Assembly: GCA_022792885.1 (NCBI GenBank)
Contig: JAAWBX010000029.1
Span: forward strand, 1-63,807
Source of the DNA: Lachnospiraceae bacterium
GTDB lineage: Bacteria > Bacillota > Clostridia > Lachnospirales > Lachnospiraceae
Direction: 5' to 3'
Length of the DNA: 63,807 nucleotides
The notes under the pieces are model-generated. The model ran no database searches. It had not been told where the DNA came from and saw nothing but the letters and a program-made list of their open reading frames with translations. Of this stretch, positions 8,798-18,393 are shown in pieces. The position numbers and the translations under genes were made by a program. The stretch's first letter is position 1. Every line of letters begins with the position of its first letter.

Positions 8798-9886
8798 TTA
8801 ATTGTCCAGCGTCTCGATATAATTCATATACTTAACGACCATCAAAGCGATCTTAAACGTAATCGCATCCTCAAACACTCTGAGATCCAGACCCGTCGTC
8901 TTCTGCAATTTATCCAGCCGGTAAACCAGCGTGTTCCGATGGATATACAGTTGGCGGGACGTCTCGGACACATTCAGGCTGTTCTCGAAAAACTTGTTGA
9001 TCGTCGTCAGAGTCTCCTCGTCCAGATCATCCGGCGACTTTCCGTCAAAGATCTCACGGATAAACATCTTGCAAAGAGAAATGGGAAGCTGATAGATCAA
9101 GCGGCCGATCCCGAGATTGTTGTACGCGACCACATTCTGATCCGCGTAAAAAATCTTCCCCACGTCCAGCGCCATCTTCGCTTCCTTATAAGAACGGGAC
9201 ACCTCCTTCAGCTCATGCACGATCGTGCCGTAAGAAATCCGGACAGAATACCTGACCTCCGCCAGCAGCGTGTCATAGGTCAGGCGCGCCAGCTTATCCA
9301 TCTCCTCATAGCCTTCCGTTCCCTTAAGCTCCTTTACCACGATAATGCTCTTCTCGTCTACCGCCGTGATAAAATCCTTCGCCCGGCCGGCAAACAGATT
9401 CTTCACGATCTCAAGCGACACCGTGTCGTTCTCAACCTGCGTCTCAACCACCATAACCACCCGGCGGCCGTTATTGTCAATGTGCAGCTTTTTGGCCCGG
9501 TTAAAAATATCCACCAGCAGCAGATTATCCAGCAACAGATTCTTGACAAAATTATCCTTGTCAAACCGTTCCTTATAAGCGACCAGAAGACTCTGAATCT
9601 GGAACGCCGCCATCTTCCCCAACATGTGCGAATCCTCGCCGGCTCCCTGGGCCAGCAGCACGTATTCCAACTGATTCTCGTCAAATATCTTAAAAAACTG
9701 GCATCCTAAAAGCGTCTGACTGTCCGCCGGCGAAACGGCAAATGCCATGATGGACCTCTCATACTGGTCACAATCGGCAAAGGTCGTCGCCAGCGTCTTG
9801 CCGTCCACATCGCAGACACATAATTCCATCCGGGTTATCCCCTTCAAGCCGTCAATCGTACTCTGCAAAACCTGATTCGAAATCAT
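8798..9886 (-). CDS. PucR/CdaR-type transcriptional regulator
   Basis: This is a predicted DNA-binding regulator of 362 residues. The C-terminal HTH_30 domain typical of PucR/CdaR proteins is clear (NVSETSRQLYIHRNTLVYRL, about residues 305-325). A GGDEF-like regulatory middle region typical of the family precedes it (KEVSRSYKEAKMALDVGK is conserved in such proteins). The N-terminal 130 residues look like a small-molecule sensory domain. The ATG at 9886 has GAGGTAGGGAT immediately upstream. It precedes ftsE by 15 bases, an arrangement whose functional meaning is not clear. The effector is unknown. Confidence 0.85.
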   Translation of the reverse strand: MISNQVLQSTIDGLKGITRMELCVCDVDGKTLATTFADCDQYERSIMAFAVSPADSQTLLGCQFFKIFDENQLEYVLLAQGAGEDSHMLGKMAAFQIQSLLVAYKERFDKDNFVKNLLLDNLLLVDIFNRAKKLHIDNNGRRVVMVVETQVENDTVSLEIVKNLFAGRAKDFITAVDEKSIIVVKELKGTEGYEEMDKLARLTYDTLLAEVRYSVRISYGTIVHELKEVSRSYKEAKMALDVGKIFYADQNVVAYNNLGIGRLIYQLPISLCKMFIREIFDGKSPDDLDEETLTTINKFFENSLNVSETSRQLYIHRNTLVYRLDKLQKTTGLDLRVFEDAITFKIALMVVKYMNYIETLDN

Positions 9887-9987
9887 ATCCCTACCTCACT
9901 TCTGTTTTATTGCAAATGCCGTTTGCGTTGTTTTCTTTAATATTAGTACAACTTGCGCAAAAATGAAAGTGTTTTTTATGCATTTTT

Positions 9988-10005
9988 ATGATACATTTTT
10001 ATCAT
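9988..10005. promoter_or_regulatory. Inverted repeat upstream of the PucR-type gene
   Basis: ATGATA and TATCAT are separated by six bases in an A/T-rich stretch about 100 bases before the start codon. A related copy of the CATTTTTAT core lies just beside it (9981-9989). It could be an operator or just A/T-rich promoter DNA. Confidence 0.3.
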
Positions 10006-10021
10006 ACCCCTTCTGCAGGCA

Positions 10022-10052
10022 TAAAAAAAGCCGAAGGAGCCGGCTCTTTCTT
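10022..10052 (-). terminator. Terminator of the 10091-10444 gene
   Basis: On the minus strand AAAGAGCCG...CGGCTTTTTTT forms a stem ending in seven T's, just beyond the stop of the small gene at 10091. Confidence 0.7.
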
Positions 10053-10090
10053 GTCTATTTCATTCAACTTTAACAAACCGGGTTTGTGAA

Positions 10091-10444
10091 TTATATACAT
10101 TCCTCTTCCGGCATTTCAAACAAAGACGCCTCAAATTCATCCTCCGGCCGTTCATCTCCCGCACAGAAAACCAAAAGCAGCCTTCCGTAAGTCATCTCCT
10201 TCACATAGTAACACTGGAAATTCTGTCCCAGGCGTTCCCTCTGAAAGATCATCTGACTGTCCGCCAGTCCGACCCGCGCGCGATACCCTTTCGCATCCAC
10301 CGCCTCAATATACTCCAGATCCGTAAAAAGATCCCGCTCCCGCTCCCGTCTTAACCAGGCGCCGGCCCGCCTTCCTGCAAACTTTCCCTTCGACGCTTGT
10401 GTAACAGCCCAGACGTACCCTCGATTGATCCCTTCCCAATACAT
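10091..10444 (-). CDS. Hypothetical protein, 117 residues
   Basis: A small soluble protein without signal peptide or membrane segment. It is rich in Arg and Tyr in the middle and has an acidic tail (EEECI). I do not recognise the family. It is supported by a ribosome binding site (GGGAGG eight bases before the ATG at 10444), a consensus promoter at 10479-10507 and a terminator at 10022-10052, so it is a stand-alone transcription unit. A longer frame upstream would run through the promoter and is rejected. Confidence 0.7.
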   Translation of the reverse strand: MYWEGINRGYVWAVTQASKGKFAGRRAGAWLRRERERDLFTDLEYIEAVDAKGYRARVGLADSQMIFQRERLGQNFQCYYVKEMTYGRLLLVFCAGDERPEDEFEASLFEMPEEECI

Positions 10445-10478
10445 GGCGTCCTCCCTTCTTCCTGCTTTCCTCACAATC

Positions 10479-10507
10479 ATTGTACGAAAAATATTGACTA
10501 ATTGCAA
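10479..10507 (-). promoter_or_regulatory. Sigma-A-type promoter for the 117-residue protein
   Basis: On the minus strand TTGCAA, 17 bases, TACAAT, about 35 bases before the start codon. Confidence 0.7.
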
Positions 10508-10576
10508 GTATTTTACCATTTCCTACAGTTGGTAATTTTTGGAAAAATCCGGACGTTTCAAAAACAACGTTCCCTG

Positions 10577-10605
10577 TTGCTCTTTTCTCAAAAATCGGCT
10601 AAAAT
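10577..10605 (+). promoter_or_regulatory. Sigma-A-type promoter for the 99-residue protein
   Basis: TTGCTC, 17 bases, TAAAAT, with the AGGAGG ribosome binding site 12 bases further on. Confidence 0.65.
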
Positions 10606-10629
10606 AACCGTAAATCAGGAGGTGCGCAT

Positions 10630-10929
10630 ATGGCAAAAACAGCATGGATCTTTTCCTATAAGCTCAAAAAAAACGTGAGTAAGGAACAATTTATCGAACG
10701 GACACAGAAATTACACGACGAGGTCATTTCCAAAGCAAAAGGATTTATTTCCTGGGAACATTACCTGCAGGATAACGTGTGGACCGATTTCGTTCTCTGG
10801 GAAACTCCGGAAGACGCAGACAACGCTGCTACGATAGGGAAAGGAAAAGAAGTAACGGAAAACTTCTACGCCTGTATTCAGATGAATACCTGCCGGGCGT
10901 TGATTTCAGAATTTGTCAAAAAATATTAG
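10630..10929 (+). CDS. Small protein resembling the dimeric alpha-beta barrel (ABM-like) fold
   Basis: A 99-residue soluble protein. Its pattern (TAWIFSYKLKK, a helix, GFISWEHYLQD, FVLWETPEDADNAA, C-terminal strand and helix) is that of antibiotic-biosynthesis-monooxygenase-like ferredoxin-fold barrels, which work as dimers on varied substrates or have no known enzyme activity. The start is firm: AGGAGGTGCGCAT precedes the ATG. Own promoter upstream and a shared terminator downstream make it monocistronic. A function cannot be assigned. Confidence 0.65.
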   Translation: MAKTAWIFSYKLKKNVSKEQFIERTQKLHDEVISKAKGFISWEHYLQDNVWTDFVLWETPEDADNAATIGKGKEVTENFYACIQMNTCRALISEFVKKY

Positions 10930-10940
10930 AACGTACAAAA

Positions 10941-10985
10941 AACTCTTTGGGGCGCCCTCCATGAAAGAAGGCGCCCCAAAACTTT
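10941..10985. terminator. Bidirectional terminator between the 99-residue protein and gdhA
   Basis: An 11-bp stem TTTGGGGCGCC/GGCGCCCCAAA with a 13-base loop. The T-run is better on the minus strand (AGTTTTTTG), so it mainly serves gdhA. Confidence 0.8.
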
Positions 10986-11075
10986 GTATCTTGATCGTAA
11001 GCGTCACCGATGTGAGCGTAAAAGAGCAATCATCAAAACCATAAAATTTCTGCCTTTATTACGCCCAAGATTTTT

Positions 11076-12425
<1,350 letters not shown>

Positions 12426-12487
12426 TTATCGCCGCCCGACATCGGATATCGCCTCCGCCAAACGACCGTATTTCTTTTGCATGTAAC

Positions 12488-12516
12488 ATTTTATTATCTT
12501 TTTTTCGATTTTTCAA
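12488..12516 (-). promoter_or_regulatory. gdhA promoter
   Basis: On the minus strand TTGAAA, 17 bases, TAAAAT, giving a leader of about 70 bases before the gdhA ATG. The -35 lies within the first of two direct repeats. Confidence 0.6.
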
Positions 12517-12547
12517 TAATATTTTCGGATTTTTTCAATAATATTTT
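12507..12547. repeat. Two A/T-rich direct repeats upstream of gdhA
   Basis: GATTTTTCAATAATATTTT at 12507-12525 recurs with one extra T at 12528-12547. The 21-base centre-to-centre spacing (two helical turns) and position over and just upstream of the -35 suggest a regulator site or UP-like element. Confidence 0.5.
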
Positions 12548-12604
12548 GTTTTTCGTAATTTTTTTGTTTTTTGAAATACCTGTTTTTACATGATTTTCCT
12601 TTAC

Positions 12605-12646
12605 ATACAAAATTTCCCGGTTCACGCTGCCGTGAACCGGGAAACT
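12605..12646 (-). terminator. Terminator of the coaD-cvfB-protease operon
   Basis: A 14-bp perfect stem TTTCCCGGTTCACG/CGTGAACCGGGAAA with a four-base loop, followed on the minus strand by TTTTGTATG. It lies 36 bases beyond the reconstructed stop of the CPBP protease, which supports the frameshift described there. Confidence 0.88.
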
Positions 12647-12681
12647 ATGAAAAACAATCAAATTTTTATGAGCCCGTCTCG

Positions 12682-13525
12682 CTAGACAGTCAAAATCAGC
12701 GTATACGTCACCGCGATCCCAACCCCCAGCCACAAAAACGCATTCCCCAGCCTCCGCTTCACAAAAACGCCGTCCACCGCCAGAAGCACCGGGGCCTTCC
12801 CGCCCAAAAGCGACCTCCGCCGCCGCCTCCGTCTCCGGCAAAGCCTGCGCAAACCCGACGTCGTTTAAATAGCGGATCGCCAGCCAGGCCAATCCCGTGT
12901 TAAAACCATTGATCGTAAAATGGACCAGCATCGGGGCCAGAAAACTCCCCGTCATCTCAAGAACCAGAGCCAGCAGCATCCCCAGAGGCACCGCGTATGC
13001 GATCTGGTTCGGATTTAGATGCATAAGCCCGAACAAAAAACCGCTCAGTAAAATCCCCCGAACCGGATTCACGCGGCTGTACGCATTATAAAAAATCCCC
13101 CGAAAAATCAACTCTTCCACCGCCGCCGGTATCACGGCGATAAATGTCATCATCTCCCAAAAAGAGATTACCTCCGGCGCCTCCATCATCGTTCCCGCCA
13201 CATAATTGGGCGTAAACAACATCGTAACGGCGTTTATAAACCAGGCAAGGGGAATCGAAGCCAGTCCCAGCAGGATCAGAAGAAGCGCCGCCGGCAGCCG
13301 CAGTTTCTTCCGGAACCGTTCGTCAAAAGGCCGCTCCCGAAAAACCAGACAATAACACGCCGCGGGAACGCCGACCAGTATCTGCCCCATAATCAGAGAC
13401 GCCCTTTCCGGCAGATACTCCCACAGGTCAAATCCGTTGATCGCAAAGGACGCGCCGATATAACATACAATCAGAATCAGATAAAGAACATTGACCCGTC
13501 GAACCCTCGTCACGATATTCGGCAT
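12682..13525 (-). CDS. CPBP-family intramembrane metalloprotease, frameshifted near the C-terminus
   Basis: A polytopic membrane protein of the CPBP (CAAX protease/Abi) family. The motifs AAVEELIFRGIFYNAY (EExxxR) and FGLMHLNPNQIAYA (FxxxH), with HFTINGFNTG later, are intact. The uninterrupted frame continues to 12494, but beyond PETEAAAEV it turns into sequence unlike the family and runs through a strong terminator hairpin. A one-base shift in the G/C-rich repeat around 12820-12840 opens a frame reading KAPVLLAVDGVFVKRR and then a hydrophobic helix (NAFLWLGVGIAVTYTLILTV), ending in TAG at 12682. So this copy has a one-base insertion (or a sequencing error). It is the last gene of the coaD-cvfB operon, overlapping cvfB by 16 bases. 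Confidence 0.8.
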
Positions 13526-14364
13526 GATTCCTCCCTCGCCCGTATGAAGTCTTCTCCGATCTCGATCCTGCCTTCCTTCAGAAGATGGCCGACCGCGCGC
13601 TTAAACGCGTTCTTACTTAAACCCAGCTCCCGCTGAATCCGCTCCGGTTCCGCTCTATCGTTAAAGGGCAGTCTCCCGCCCAGCTCCCGAATCCTCTCCG
13701 CCACCATCTTCGCGTCCGCCTCGATCTGCTTGTAGGCTTTCTTCCGGCCGCTCAAATCCAGCTTGCCGTCCTCCCGCACCCGAAGGACCCTGGCTTCGAT
13801 CCAATCGCCGACTTTTCCCTCCTGATACCACTCCTGCGAAGGAATCAAACCGAAATAGCGGCCGTCCACTGCCACAAACGCCCCAAATTCTTTTTTCAGA
13901 TCATAGATGATCCCGTTCACTTTATCGTCCTTTTTATAAGGCGATTCGTGGCTCAGAAAACGGCTCACCTTCATCGTTGCGCATAAACGGCCGCTCTTGT
14001 CGATATAAAGGGCCGCCAGCACTTCCTCCTTCGGCTGTACCCGATGGGTCTGTTCCTTAAAGGGCAAAAACAAATCCTTCTCCAGCCCCCAATCCAGGAA
14101 CGCACCGAATTTTGTCACGTCTTTTACGGTCAGTCCGGCCATCTCGCCCAAAGCGATCTTCGGCAACCGGGTCGTGGCAATCAAACGATCCTCCGAATCC
14201 CGGTAAATAAACACTTCCTGTTCGCTTCCCACCGCCATCTCCGGCGTCACATAGCGGGTCGGCAAAAGTACGGCGTTCTTCTCATCCCCGGCTTCTCCCA
14301 TATATACCCCGTGCTCCGTCTTCCTCACGATCTGAAGCGTCTGCTTTTTCCCCAATTCAATCAT
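13510..14364 (-). CDS. cvfB: S1-domain RNA-binding protein, CvfB/YitL family
   Basis: A soluble protein of 284 residues built from three OB/S1-like domains and a C-terminal winged-helix region ([22 protein letters not shown]). The middle S1 motifs [25 protein letters not shown] and a second [18 protein letters not shown] are clear. CvfB affects virulence and post-transcriptional regulation in staphylococci; the role here is unknown. The ATG overlaps the coaD stop by four bases (ATGA), so translation is coupled. Confidence 0.88.
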   Translation of the reverse strand: MIELGKKQTLQIVRKTEHGVYMGEAGDEKNAVLLPTRYVTPEMAVGSEQEVFIYRDSEDRLIATTRLPKIALGEMAGLTVKDVTKFGAFLDWGLEKDLFLPFKEQTHRVQPKEEVLAALYIDKSGRLCATMKVSRFLSHESPYKKDDKVNGIIYDLKKEFGAFVAVDGRYFGLIPSQEWYQEGKVGDWIEARVLRVREDGKLDLSGRKKAYKQIEADAKMVAERIRELGGRLPFNDRAEPERIQRELGLSKNAFKRAVGHLLKEGRIEIGEDFIRAREESCRIS

Positions 14365-14834
14365 ATTTTCTCCCTGATCCGCTCCGCCACATACGGCGTC
14401 ACAAAAGCACGGATATCTCCATGCCAGTAAGCCACTTCCTTCACAATACTCGAACTCAAATAGGCATAACGCAAATCCGTCGCCAGAAAAATCGTATCCA
14501 ATTCCGGCGCGAGTTTCCGATTCGTCTGCGCCATCTGCAGTTCGTACTCGAAATCCGTAACGGCCCGAAGCCCGCGGATAATCACCTTCGCTCCGCAGTC
14601 CCTGGCGAAATCCGCCAGAAGACCGTCAAAAGCGCGGATCTCAACGTTGGCGTAGCGCCCGGTCTCCTCCCGCAGCATCTCCAGACGCTCTTCCACCGTA
14701 AACATCGGTTCTTTTGTGTTATTCTTCAATACTCCGACGATCAGATGATCCGCCATCTGGGCCGAACGCTCGATAATGTCCAAATGTCCATACGTAACCG
14801 GATCAAAACTGCCCGGGTAAATTGCTGTATTCAT
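14361..14834 (-). CDS. coaD: Phosphopantetheine adenylyltransferase
   Basis: It catalyses the penultimate step of coenzyme A synthesis (4'-phosphopantetheine + ATP to dephospho-CoA). The 157-residue protein shows the nucleotidyltransferase motif [16 protein letters not shown] (T-x-G-H), the [18 protein letters not shown] segment (ISSTxVR-like) and a normal length. The ATG at 14834 has GGGAGAAGCCGT before it; an earlier ATG would add ten non-family residues. It heads a three-gene operon with cvfB and the CPBP protease. Confidence 0.96.
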   Translation of the reverse strand: MNTAIYPGSFDPVTYGHLDIIERSAQMADHLIVGVLKNNTKEPMFTVEERLEMLREETGRYANVEIRAFDGLLADFARDCGAKVIIRGLRAVTDFEYELQMAQTNRKLAPELDTIFLATDLRYAYLSSSIVKEVAYWHGDIRAFVTPYVAERIREKI

Positions 14835-14970
14835 ACGGCTTCTCCCTTGTACGGCAGCCTTCACGGCTGCGGTTCTTACATTATACCTTAATTTTTACCG
14901 AATGGCAATACGGGATACCCGAAGGGGACGCCGGTTTCCGCAAAGTTTATGAATCATTTTTTCATTCCTC

Positions 14971-15000
14971 TTGACCTTTTTCTCTCAAAAATGCTATGAT
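14971..15000 (+). promoter_or_regulatory. Promoter of the butyryl-CoA transferase gene
   Basis: TTGACC, 18 bases, TATGAT, about 45 bases before the ATG. Confidence 0.7.
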
Positions 15001-15044
15001 ATTTTCAGATATCAGATTCCATATCATTTTTTAAGGAGAAGATT

Positions 15045-16385
15045 ATGAACTACGCAGCAGAATACCAGCAGAAAAAAATATCAGCCGCGCAGGCCGCGGA
15101 CATGATCCATTCCGGTGACTGGGTGGATTACGGCTGGGCTACCGGCACGCCTTACGCCATCGACAAAGCGCTGGCGGTCAGAGCCGAAGAGCTGACCGAC
15201 GTCAAGCTCCGGGGCGGCATTCTGGTCCGGCCGCTGGAAGTTTTCAAAGGGGAAGACCCCGGTCGTCATTTCACATGGCACTCCTTCCACAGCTCCGGCA
15301 TCGAGAGAAAATACGTCTCCCAGGGCTTCGGCTACTATGTTCCGCTCCGCTATTCGGAGGTTCCCCGTATGTACCGGGAGAATGTCGCACCCGCCGACCT
15401 TGCCATCCTGGTAACCGGCCCCATGGATGAATTCGGATACTTCAGCTTCGGCCTCAACTGTTCTCACCTGGCCGCCATCTGCGAACGGGCCAAGAAAATC
15501 ATCATCGAAGTCAACGAGAATATGCCCCGCAGCCTGGGCGGTTTTGAGAATACCGTACACATTTCTCAGATCGATTACGTTGTAGAAGGAGAGAACGAAC
15601 CGATTCCGGAGATGGCCGGCGCGCCGGCCGGTGAAGTCGACCAGAAAGTCGCCGAACTGATCGTTCCCGAGATTCCGGACGGCGCCTGCTTGCAGCTCGG
15701 AATCGGAGGCATGCCGAACGCCGTCGGCGCCATGATCGCGGCCTCGGATCTGAAGGATCTGGGAATCCACACCGAGATGTACGTTGACGCTTTCGTCGAT
15801 ATGTCCCTGGCCGGCAGGATCACCGGAACCCGCAAGAACTTCGATCAGGGCCGCCAGACGTTCGCTTTCGCGGCGGGCACGAAAAAGATGTACGACTTTA
15901 TCCACAATAATCCGGAGATCATGGCCGCGCCGGTCAACTACGTCAACGACGTGCGCAACATTTCCCGGCTGGACAACTTTATTTCCATTAACAATGCCGT
16001 CGATATCGACCTGTTCGGACAGATCAACGCCGAATCGGCCGGCACCAAACATATCAGCGGAGCCGGCGGGCAGCTCGACTTCGTCATGGGCGCTTACCTT
16101 TCCAAAGGCGGCAAGAGCTTCATCTGCTGTTCTTCCACCTTTAAAAACAAGGACGGGCAATTAAAATCCCGAATCCGTCCGACCCTGACGGAAGGCTCCA
16201 TCGTAACCGACACCCGGGCCAACACTCACTGGGTCGTAACGGAATACGGCAAAGTCAATTTAAAGGGTCTTGCCACCTGGCAGCGCGCGGAGGCGCTGAT
16301 CTCCGTCGCCCACCCGGATTTCCGGGACGAGCTCATCCGCGAAGCGGAGAAGATTGGCATCTGGCGAAAGAGCAATCGAAAATAA
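15045..16385 (+). CDS. but: Butyryl-CoA:acetate CoA-transferase
   Basis: It is a family I CoA-transferase (acetyl-CoA hydrolase/transferase), 446 residues, that moves CoA from butyryl-CoA to acetate as the last step of butyrate formation. It closely resembles the Roseburia-type enzymes over its full length: [13 protein letters not shown] at the N-terminus, [30 protein letters not shown], the active-site Glu in [14 protein letters not shown] (about residue 244), and [20 protein letters not shown]. The start is set by AAGGAG eight bases upstream. It is a single-gene unit with its own promoter and terminator. A 4-hydroxybutyrate CoA-transferase activity is the main alternative, since the two groups differ subtly. 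Confidence 0.9.
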   Translation: MNYAAEYQQKKISAAQAADMIHSGDWVDYGWATGTPYAIDKALAVRAEELTDVKLRGGILVRPLEVFKGEDPGRHFTWHSFHSSGIERKYVSQGFGYYVPLRYSEVPRMYRENVAPADLAILVTGPMDEFGYFSFGLNCSHLAAICERAKKIIIEVNENMPRSLGGFENTVHISQIDYVVEGENEPIPEMAGAPAGEVDQKVAELIVPEIPDGACLQLGIGGMPNAVGAMIAASDLKDLGIHTEMYVDAFVDMSLAGRITGTRKNFDQGRQTFAFAAGTKKMYDFIHNNPEIMAAPVNYVNDVRNISRLDNFISINNAVDIDLFGQINAESAGTKHISGAGGQLDFVMGAYLSKGGKSFICCSSTFKNKDGQLKSRIRPTLTEGSIVTDTRANTHWVVTEYGKVNLKGLATWQRAEALISVAHPDFRDELIREAEKIGIWRKSNRK

Positions 16386-16407
16386 CGCCCGTCATATCCT
16401 GAATCAT

Positions 16408-16450
16408 AAAGACCGGGAATCTGTCTGACGCAGATTCCCGGTCTTTTATG
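16408..16450. terminator. Terminator between but and the rhodanese gene
   Basis: A 16-bp perfect stem AAAGACCGGGAATCTG/CAGATTCCCGGTCTTT with a seven-base loop; convergent genes on both sides can use it. Confidence 0.9.
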
Positions 16451-16464
16451 CCTATCACGCCGCA

Positions 16465-16968
16465 TCATTCCAGCATTTCCGCATAGGGCCAGTCCAAAAT
16501 CCCTCCAAACTCACAGACATTCTCATACCCAAAAGCCGCCAGCTTCTCCGCCGCCTGCCTGCTGCGATTCCCGCTTCGGCAATACACGAGAATCGTCTGA
16601 CTCTTGTCCGGCAATTCCTCCGGCTCCTCTGTGATCTCCTCATTGGGAAGGCAAACCGCTCCCCGGATGTGCCCGCTTTCATATTCCTCCCGGGTGCGCA
16701 CGTCCAGGATCACCAACCCTTCCTCCGTATTCATCTTCTCCCGCGCCTCTTCCTGCGTAATCCGTCGATAAGCCATCGTTTCCCCTTTCACCGTTTCCTT
16801 CCCGCCCTCTTCCGACGACGATACGGCGGCGTCCTCCCGCTGCCGGTTCTTCCCGCTTCCCCGGAAATTCTCCCAATAACACCAGAACACAAGCGCTGCC
16901 GCCGCATACACGCCCAGAAGGCGTAATTTTCCTCTCTTATTTTTTCCCGGTTCCTCCGTTTTTATCAA
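16465..16968 (-). CDS. Membrane-anchored rhodanese-like protein
   Basis: A single-domain rhodanese (sulfurtransferase fold) carried on one N-terminal membrane helix (LRLLGVYAAAALVFWCYW), 167 residues. The domain runs from about residue 65 with LVILDVRTREEYESGHI, and the active-site Cys lies in VYCRSGNRSRQ. It probably faces outward, given positive residues before the helix. The start appears to be TTG at 16968, behind GAAGGGAAGGGG; an in-frame ATG downstream (MAYRRITQEE) would remove the anchor, with no better binding site visible. It follows the purine permease by 19 bases. Confidence 0.85.
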   Translation of the reverse strand: MIKTEEPGKNKRGKLRLLGVYAAAALVFWCYWENFRGSGKNRQREDAAVSSSEEGGKETVKGETMAYRRITQEEAREKMNTEEGLVILDVRTREEYESGHIRGAVCLPNEEITEEPEELPDKSQTILVYCRSGNRSRQAAEKLAAFGYENVCEFGGILDWPYAEMLE

Positions 16969-16987
16969 CCCCTTCCCTTCCGCGGCA

Positions 16988-18304
16988 TCACCGGAATGTC
17001 AGGATATACATAAGGACAAACAGAACGGACAGCGCATAAATCAGCACCGGCACTTCCTTCGCCTTACCCCGACAGACTTTGATCACCGTATAAGAAATAA
17101 AACCGAAACCGACGCCGTCGGAAATACTGTAAGCAAAAGGCATCATAACGATCGTAAGGAAACAGGGAAGCGCCGTCTCAAAATCCGTCCAGTCAATGTT
17201 CACGGCACCCTTTAACATATAGACGCCGACAATGATCAGAGCCGGAGCCGTCGCGGCGGAAGGTATGATTCCCGCCATCGGCGCCAGCAATACCGCCAGC
17301 AAAAACAGCGCGCCGGTAACCGCCGAAGCCAGACCCGTACGGCCGCCCTCCTGAATCCCGGTAGAGGATTCCACAAACGTCGTAACCGTAGACGTACCAA
17401 GACAAGCGCCCACGCAGGTCGCGACGGCGTCGGCGATCAGCGCCCTGTCCCCGCCCGGAAGATTACCTTCGGAATCCAGCATACCAGCATTGCTCGCCGT
17501 ACCGATCAGCGTACCGACCGTATCAAACATGTCCACGATCGCAAAGCTGATAACCGCCGTAAACAACGGGAGAACCCCCATCGACATCAGTCCGCCGAAA
17601 TCAAACCGGAACATGGTCTGGGTAATATTCCCGATACCGCTCAAAGTAAAATGATCCGGGAGCGTCGTAACGCCCATCGGGATGCCCAGAATCGTTGTAA
17701 GAATAATACCGATAAAAATGGCTCCTTTTACCTGATGCGCGATAAGCACCGCCGTAACCAAAAGTCCGATAATCGCCAGCAAAGCGGCTCCATGCGTGAT
17801 ATTGCCCATATCGGTATAGCTGCCGCCGTCCGGCCCGAAACACTGCACAATTCCGGCGCCGATCATACCGACCAGACAGATAAACAGGCCAATCCCGGCG
17901 GAAATGGCATTCTTCAGAAAGGGAGGGATCGAAGCGATGATCTTACTCCTCAAAGGCGAAACCGTAATGATCAGGAACAGAACGCCCGAGATCAGAACGA
18001 TCGTCAGCGCCTGCTGCCAGGTATAGCCCATCGAACCGCAGATCGTAAAAGCAAAAAACGTGTTCAACCCCATCCCGGGCGCCTGCGCAAACGGAACATT
18101 CGCGATAAAAGCCGTCAGAAAACACCCGATCGCCGACGACAGGCAGGTTGCCACCATAACCGCCGTCGCATCCATCCCCGTCGCGGAAAGATAATTCGGA
18201 TTCACAAAAATAATATAAGCCATGGCAAAAAACGTCGTGACGCCGGCTATAACCTCCGTCCTCGCGTTCGTGTTTCGTTCCTGTAACCTGAAGAACTTCT
18301 CCAT
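16988..18304 (-). CDS. Purine permease, AzgA/PbuG (NCS2-like) family
   Basis: A polytopic inner-membrane transporter of 438 residues, probably for adenine, guanine or hypoxanthine by proton symport. The N-terminal RTEVIAGVTTFFAMAYIIFVNP and APGMGLNTFFAF are hallmark segments of the AzgA/PbuG branch, and SFAIVDMFDTVGTLIGTA and GTSTVTTFVESSTGIQEGGRTG are the substrate-site loops. AGGAGGATAAAGAG precedes the ATG. I looked for a purine riboswitch in the 89 bases upstream and saw none. The substrate is by family only. Confidence 0.92.
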   Translation of the reverse strand: MEKFFRLQERNTNARTEVIAGVTTFFAMAYIIFVNPNYLSATGMDATAVMVATCLSSAIGCFLTAFIANVPFAQAPGMGLNTFFAFTICGSMGYTWQQALTIVLISGVLFLIITVSPLRSKIIASIPPFLKNAISAGIGLFICLVGMIGAGIVQCFGPDGGSYTDMGNITHGAALLAIIGLLVTAVLIAHQVKGAIFIGIILTTILGIPMGVTTLPDHFTLSGIGNITQTMFRFDFGGLMSMGVLPLFTAVISFAIVDMFDTVGTLIGTASNAGMLDSEGNLPGGDRALIADAVATCVGACLGTSTVTTFVESSTGIQEGGRTGLASAVTGALFLLAVLLAPMAGIIPSAATAPALIIVGVYMLKGAVNIDWTDFETALPCFLTIVMMPFAYSISDGVGFGFISYTVIKVCRGKAKEVPVLIYALSVLFVLMYILTFR

Positions 18305-18350
18305 CTCTTTATCCTCCTGTAAAGATGCCTGTTCTATCCGCCAAACGGCA

Positions 18351-18378
18351 AGAAGCCGCCGCTTTTATGCGGGGCTTC
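18351..18378 (-). terminator. Possible terminator of the lipoprotein gene
   Basis: GAAGCC and CCGC pair with GCGG and GGCTTC to make an interrupted ten-pair stem. The T-tract after it is poor, so readthrough into the permease gene is possible. Confidence 0.4.
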
Positions 18379-18393
18379 ATGCCGATGCATCGT

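Noticed and set aside
12494..12681. C-terminal 62 codons of the uninterrupted CPBP frame
   Set aside because: Lysine/Asn-rich translation of A/T-rich regulatory DNA beyond a terminator; explained by a frameshift.
15081..16160. 359-codon minus-strand open frame opposite but
   Set aside because: Complement of the CoA-transferase; composition and lack of signals show it is not a gene.
18305..18393. Purine riboswitch before the purine permease
   Set aside because: No conserved purine aptamer junction sequences or paired loops could be found in the short leader.
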